8,040 bases of DNA from Oscillatoria sp. Prado101 (GTDB lineage: Bacteria; Cyanobacteriota; Cyanobacteriia; Cyanobacteriales; Oscillatoriaceae). Positions 5,270 through 8,040 of the stretch are shown here, piece by piece. Location: the NCBI GenBank assembly GCA_025454445.1, contig JALOOK010000192.1, positions 1 through 8,040 on the forward strand, read 5' to 3'. The notes under the pieces are model-generated. The model was not told where the DNA came from. It made no database searches and was given only the letters and a program-made list of their open reading frames with translations. How positions within the stretch are numbered: the stretch's first letter is position 1; the number at the start of each line of letters is the position of its first letter. The translations under genes were made by a program, and so were the position numbers.

Positions 5270-5611
5270 CTATTCCACCGGCCAAGTGCGCTCCCCTTGG
5301 AACATTTCTAGCACGGACAGAGCCCAGCTCCACAAATCGGTGCGCCGCGTCACGGGGAAGCCGTTTGCCTGTTCTGGGGAGCAGTAAGCCGGTGTCATGG
5401 CTCCGCTACCGGGTACGATTAGGGTGGTGTCTGGCTCCCCTAACTGCTCTGTTTCCAGTGTGCCGGTTGCGCTTAAGCCAAAGTCTGTAAACCAACCAGT
5501 CGTAAACGGCACGGGGGTACTGCCCCACTTCCCATCAGGACGCCCCGCACCGGCGTCTTTGCCCGCTGCAGGAAGCGGAAGCCGGTGCCGGTTTAGATGC
5601 GCTGTCGTCAC
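5270..5611 (-). pseudogene. Remnant of a cyanobacterial-type Ser/Thr protein kinase
   Basis: The middle of a Hanks-type kinase domain is readable from about 5536 to 5273. It shows DGKW, the metal-binding DFG (D codon at 5483-5485), the activation-segment motif AMTPAYCSPEQA, and TDLWSWALSVLEMF, which matches the subdomain IX Asp region. The N-lobe (glycine loop, VAIK lysine) and the HRD catalytic loop are missing, and the protein ends with a TAG right after GERTW, where the C-lobe should continue. The GTG that opens the frame at 5611 has no Shine-Dalgarno. Just upstream, a second frame reads GVLM, which resembles the VLM before DGKW in intact homologues and suggests a small frameshifting deletion. 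The fragment cannot be an active kinase. The rest of the gene is not elsewhere in the window. Confidence 0.8.
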
Positions 5612-5652
5612 CCCAGAATTTAGCCGGTGGGCGACAGCCGCGCAAACCCAAC

Positions 5653-5673
5653 ACCGGCATCTACAGCGCCGGT
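5653..5673 (-). other. Small hairpin downstream of the monooxygenase
   Basis: accggc (5653-5658) and gccggt (5668-5673) form a 6-bp perfect stem with a 9-base loop, about 35-55 nt past the monooxygenase stop. No U tract follows, so termination here is uncertain. The arms are the same CCGGC word that is frequent across the window. Confidence 0.3.
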
Positions 5674-5706
5674 CGCAGTTATACCTGCGTTCGCTAAGTC
5701 AAGATT

Positions 5707-6789
5707 TCAAACACCGGCTGTCTCTGCTGTTTTAAAGCTATTAAAGTGAGGCATCACTTCTCTGGCAAACAGTCGCATAGAGGCAGCGGAGTTTTCTACC
5801 GAAATGGTGTTGAAGTTCACCTGCATAGATGCAATCTCAAAACCCCCAACCTGTTCATAGCAGCGGAAGATCGTCTGCCGCAATTTTTCGGGTGTGCCAA
5901 TCCAAGCCGCTCCCTTCTCTACTTGAGATTCAAAGGTTTCCTGCTGCAGTCCAGCGATGATCTTGTCATAGCCGGGATAGTCCGCCGAACTGGTATTCGT
6001 TACCCAATCAGAAGCAGCTTCTACCAAAGATTCCAAATAGTCATTCAAGGGTTGACGAGCAATCGCGATTGCCTCGTCTGCTGTTGGCGCACAGAACATG
6101 TGAAAAGCCAGCATTACCCTGCCCTGCCCTGGATGACCAGCCGATTTCCAGGCATCTCGATAGAGCTTGATTAGCTCAGCCATTTTCCCGCCTGCCAAAG
6201 GAATTGCCATTACTCCATAACCCTTCTGACCGGCAGCTACAAAAGATTCTGGCGTCGCCAGAGCAGCCACCCAGAAGGGAGGACGGGGAGTTTGAGTTGG
6301 ACGGGGCAAAGAGGTAACGCTGTCAAAGCGGTGAAACTGACCCTCCATCGTCACATTCTCTTCTTCCAGCAGGCGACGCACCTGTTCCATCCCCTCCTCA
6401 AAGCGGGCGCGGCTCTCGTTCAAACCGATCCTGAATCGGGCAAATTCATGGGGCAGAAATGCACGCGCAAAGCCAACTTCCAAACGTCCGTTGGAAATGG
6501 CATCCAGCATGCCAATCTCGCCCGCCAGTTTGAGTGGATTGTTGAACACAGGCAACACGGCTCCAGTGATCAGGCGAGCTTTTTGAGTTCGTTGGGACGC
6601 AGCTGTTAGAAAAACGATCGGATTAGGGCTGTATCCGCCATATCGGTGGAAGTAGTGTTCGACGATCCGAACATGGGTGTAGCCCAGTTGATCGCAGAGA
6701 CTGACCAGATGGAGCGCTTCGTTAAAATACTGCGCTCCTGACTTCTGTTGAGGGCTAACATCGGGGAAAAACTGTAAACCAAATTCCAT
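5707..6789 (-). CDS. Luciferase-like (LLM class) flavin-dependent monooxygenase
   Basis: A 360-residue single-domain protein of the bacterial luciferase-like fold (TIM barrel), expected to use reduced FMN and O2 on a substrate not identifiable from sequence. It starts MEFGLQFFPDVSP, the usual first beta strand. E44-H45 in VEHYF lines up with the EHH motif that holds the catalytic His44 of LuxA, followed by GGYSPNPIVFL. The central block GAVLPVFNNPLKLAGEIGML, then DAISNGRLEVGFARAF, is typical, as is PPFWVAALATPES. The C-terminal REVMPHF ends where relatives end, so the gene looks complete. The closest type I know is the stand-alone monooxygenase often found near polyketide or non-ribosomal peptide genes. 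The ATG at 6789 has only a poor Shine-Dalgarno (AAAAACAAG). It lies 200 bp downstream of the chorismatase on the same strand, with a MITE-like hairpin element between them. Confidence 0.93.
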   Translation of the reverse strand: MEFGLQFFPDVSPQQKSGAQYFNEALHLVSLCDQLGYTHVRIVEHYFHRYGGYSPNPIVFLTAASQRTQKARLITGAVLPVFNNPLKLAGEIGMLDAISNGRLEVGFARAFLPHEFARFRIGLNESRARFEEGMEQVRRLLEEENVTMEGQFHRFDSVTSLPRPTQTPRPPFWVAALATPESFVAAGQKGYGVMAIPLAGGKMAELIKLYRDAWKSAGHPGQGRVMLAFHMFCAPTADEAIAIARQPLNDYLESLVEAASDWVTNTSSADYPGYDKIIAGLQQETFESQVEKGAAWIGTPEKLRQTIFRCYEQVGGFEIASMQVNFNTISVENSAASMRLFAREVMPHFNSFKTAETAGV

Positions 6790-6813
6790 CTTGTTTTTAG
6801 CGGTGACAAAGAA

Positions 6814-6847
6814 TTAACTCAAGTGGCTACTTAACTCAAGTTGCTAC
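6814..6847. repeat. 17-bp direct tandem duplication at the element end
   Basis: ttaactcaagtggctac (6814-6830) is followed immediately by ttaactcaagttgctac (6831-6847), differing at one base. The unit is the terminal sequence of the MITE-like element, so one end has been duplicated, either by slippage or by insertion of one copy next to another's end. Confidence 0.85.
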
Positions 6848-6954
6848 TTACCAGTGAGTCAGGTGAGATCCCCCCCTAGCCGGAGCGGTGCCCCCGGCCC
6901 CGTTTGGGGGGATCTGGATGCAAAGACCTTGTAGGTAGCAACTTGGGTGAATTA
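6831..6954 (+). repeat. MITE-like element, copy 2 (inverted relative to copy 1)
   Basis: The outer ends ttaactcaagttgctac and gtagcaacttgggtgaatta are an imperfect inverted repeat; the core CAAGTTGCTAC (6838-6848) is exactly complementary to GTAGCAACTTG. Nested inside is a perfect 10-bp inverted repeat, agatcccccc (6866-6875) and ggggggatct (6906-6915). It aligns with the reverse complement of 51-201 at both ends and in the CAGTGA-GTCAGGTGAG block. It fills most of the gap between the chorismatase and the monooxygenase, and on the minus-strand mRNA it would fold into a long nested hairpin that could act as attenuator, processing site or stabiliser. No transposase is encoded. Confidence 0.75.
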
Positions 6955-6989
6955 TGTTGGACAGCTCAATTGCAGTCCGTTGATGGTGC

Positions 6990-7922
6990 CTACTTTTCAG
7001 TGATGGTGGCTTCAATTTCAATGTCCAGCTCTGACCGGCATATATCCGAATGCAAATAGATGATAGAATCAGAAGCTGCGAAAGTGTTCTTAACCATCTG
7101 TTGAACGACCGGCAGATCGGAAAGCTTGCGGAGGTAAATAGTGAAGGCGCGAGCGTAAAGCGCCGGATCTGGAAGTCCACGGTTAAAGCCCTGACGTTCA
7201 AACACCAGCCCCATGTTATCGATCGTGATGTCAAACTGTTGGCAAATATCGCCTTGGCCCACAGACTGATGACCTTTGATGCTGGCTGTTCCGGACAGAT
7301 AACCAATCCGCTTGCCATTGCGTTTGATCACAGTCCCTCTGGCAAAGCTGGGTGAACGCGGCCCATACTGAGGCGGGTAGTAGTAGGCTGAAACTTGTTC
7401 GGGATTCTCTACATTTGTGATGTTTTCCTTCACCGCCATGAAGTATATCACATAGGTGTCATCGGCAATGCCTACGGCAGTTCCTGCAGGCAATTTTCCA
7501 GGGAAGTCTGTTCCATAAAATTTTTCAAACGCTAGCGATCTCCCCTGACAGAAGGATTTATAGTTTTCCAGCCCCCCGCTCTCATCATTAATGTAGGGGA
7601 CATAGTTCCAAATTCGACATAAATTCCAGCCTCGGGTCAGTTCCAGCCAACTCAGGTAGATGTTATAGACAGGTTCGGCGAGGGGATAGGTTATTGGTTG
7701 CGCCAAAGCCCCAATCAACTGCGAGTCTGTTTCCAGCAGATGAAAACCTTGCTGTTTGTATAGTTTTCCCACTTCGCTTGGGTAATGGCTAGTTGATTGC
7801 TCTCCGAGGAAGGGGATATTGACGTACAAATCAATTCCATCTCTGCTAGAAACGCAGCGGTTTGTTTCGCTGGCGAAACAAATATTCAAGCCTTGTGAAA
7901 AGGCTAAATTAGGGTGGTTCAT
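6990..7922 (-). CDS. Chorismatase, FkbO/Hyg5/XanB2 family
   Basis: A 310-residue enzyme (numbered from the ATG at 7922) that releases pyruvate from chorismate. Family members give 3,4-dihydroxycyclohexa-1,5-diene carboxylate (FkbO), 3-hydroxybenzoate (Hyg5) or 3- and 4-hydroxybenzoate (XanB2); which one applies here cannot be told by eye. Signatures: GWNLCRIWNYVPYIN (98-112), GGLENY with FCQGRSLAF (116-132), ENPEQVSAYYYPPQYGPR (172-189) with PSFARG, SGTASIKGH (210-218), and a C-terminal LDIEIEA (299-305) with conserved acidic residues of the Rid-like last strand. Length is close to the family norm. A TTG at 7961 would add 13 residues and has a better Shine-Dalgarno (AGAAGG, 7967-7972, 5-base spacing); ATG is preferred because the added residues are Ser/Thr-rich and outside the conserved fold. 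It probably supplies an aromatic or cyclohexadiene building block. Confidence 0.92.
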   Translation of the reverse strand: MNHPNLAFSQGLNICFASETNRCVSSRDGIDLYVNIPFLGEQSTSHYPSEVGKLYKQQGFHLLETDSQLIGALAQPITYPLAEPVYNIYLSWLELTRGWNLCRIWNYVPYINDESGGLENYKSFCQGRSLAFEKFYGTDFPGKLPAGTAVGIADDTYVIYFMAVKENITNVENPEQVSAYYYPPQYGPRSPSFARGTVIKRNGKRIGYLSGTASIKGHQSVGQGDICQQFDITIDNMGLVFERQGFNRGLPDPALYARAFTIYLRKLSDLPVVQQMVKNTFAASDSIIYLHSDICRSELDIEIEATITEK

Positions 7923-8040
7923 CTTACTGGGAAAGGATGTGCTAGTTGTTGTTTGCGACAATTCGCCCTTCTCGAAATCCTGATCGGCAGAGCAGAACGC
8001 GGCCTCCTGTTACAGAAAGTTAAAGCCATTTGGAGCAAGC
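7919..8040 (-). other. Open frame entering from the right edge, possibly the end of an upstream gene
   Basis: A minus-strand frame is open from the window edge to a TGA at 7919-7921 that overlaps the chorismatase ATG as ATGA. This is the classic arrangement for translational coupling and could be the 3' end of an upstream operon gene. The visible peptide is Arg/Cys-rich and not recognisable, so it may be chance. The same stretch holds an orphan AGGAGG (8003-8008) with no start codon at a usable distance. I cannot see a promoter. Confidence 0.2.

Overview
The window looks like cyanobacterial chromosomal DNA, probably from a filamentous, Oscillatoriales-type genome. This is an inference from four things: the multi-domain winged-helix/Hpt/REC/GGDEF regulator, the remnant of a cyanobacterial-type Ser/Thr kinase, C-run/G-run hairpin repeats (cccccc...gggggg) of the kind scattered through such genomes, and a very frequent CCGGC/GCCGG-containing oligomer. 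No rRNA, tRNA or taxon-defining gene is present, so the assignment is tentative. All recognisable genes are on the minus strand.

Layout from left to right. Positions 1-361 are non-coding, with a MITE-like element (51-201) and a strong hairpin (237-254). A stand-alone CheY-type receiver protein lies at 362-742, with a clear Shine-Dalgarno. After a gene-free gap (743-1102) comes a very large regulator (1103-3625) with domains REC, OmpR/PhoB winged helix, Hpt, REC, REC and GGDEF. Positions 3626-5269 are about 1.6 kb of repeat-rich DNA with one possible small gene (3876-4094), palindromes, two short tandem-repeat arrays and a plausible plus-strand promoter. A decayed Ser/Thr kinase fragment follows at 5270-5611. 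A luciferase-like flavin monooxygenase is at 5707-6789, a second copy of the MITE-like element at about 6831-6954, and a chorismatase of the FkbO/Hyg5/XanB2 family at 6990-7922. An open frame continues off the right edge.

How the genes may work together. The two receiver genes form a signalling block: the large protein can in principle receive phosphate, relay it through its Hpt histidine, bind DNA and make or sense c-di-GMP, and the small CheY-like protein is a likely relay partner. No histidine kinase is in the window. The chorismatase and the luciferase-like monooxygenase are same-strand neighbours. Chorismatase converts chorismate to a hydroxybenzoate or a dihydroxycyclohexadiene carboxylate, and this monooxygenase type is often seen in natural-product loci, so the pair may be the downstream end of a small secondary-metabolite operon entering from the right edge. 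The MITE-like element between them is a nested inverted repeat that could modulate read-through.

The strongest leads are the chorismatase/monooxygenase pair, the six-domain regulator, and the two inverted-orientation copies of one MITE-like family about 6.6 kb apart.
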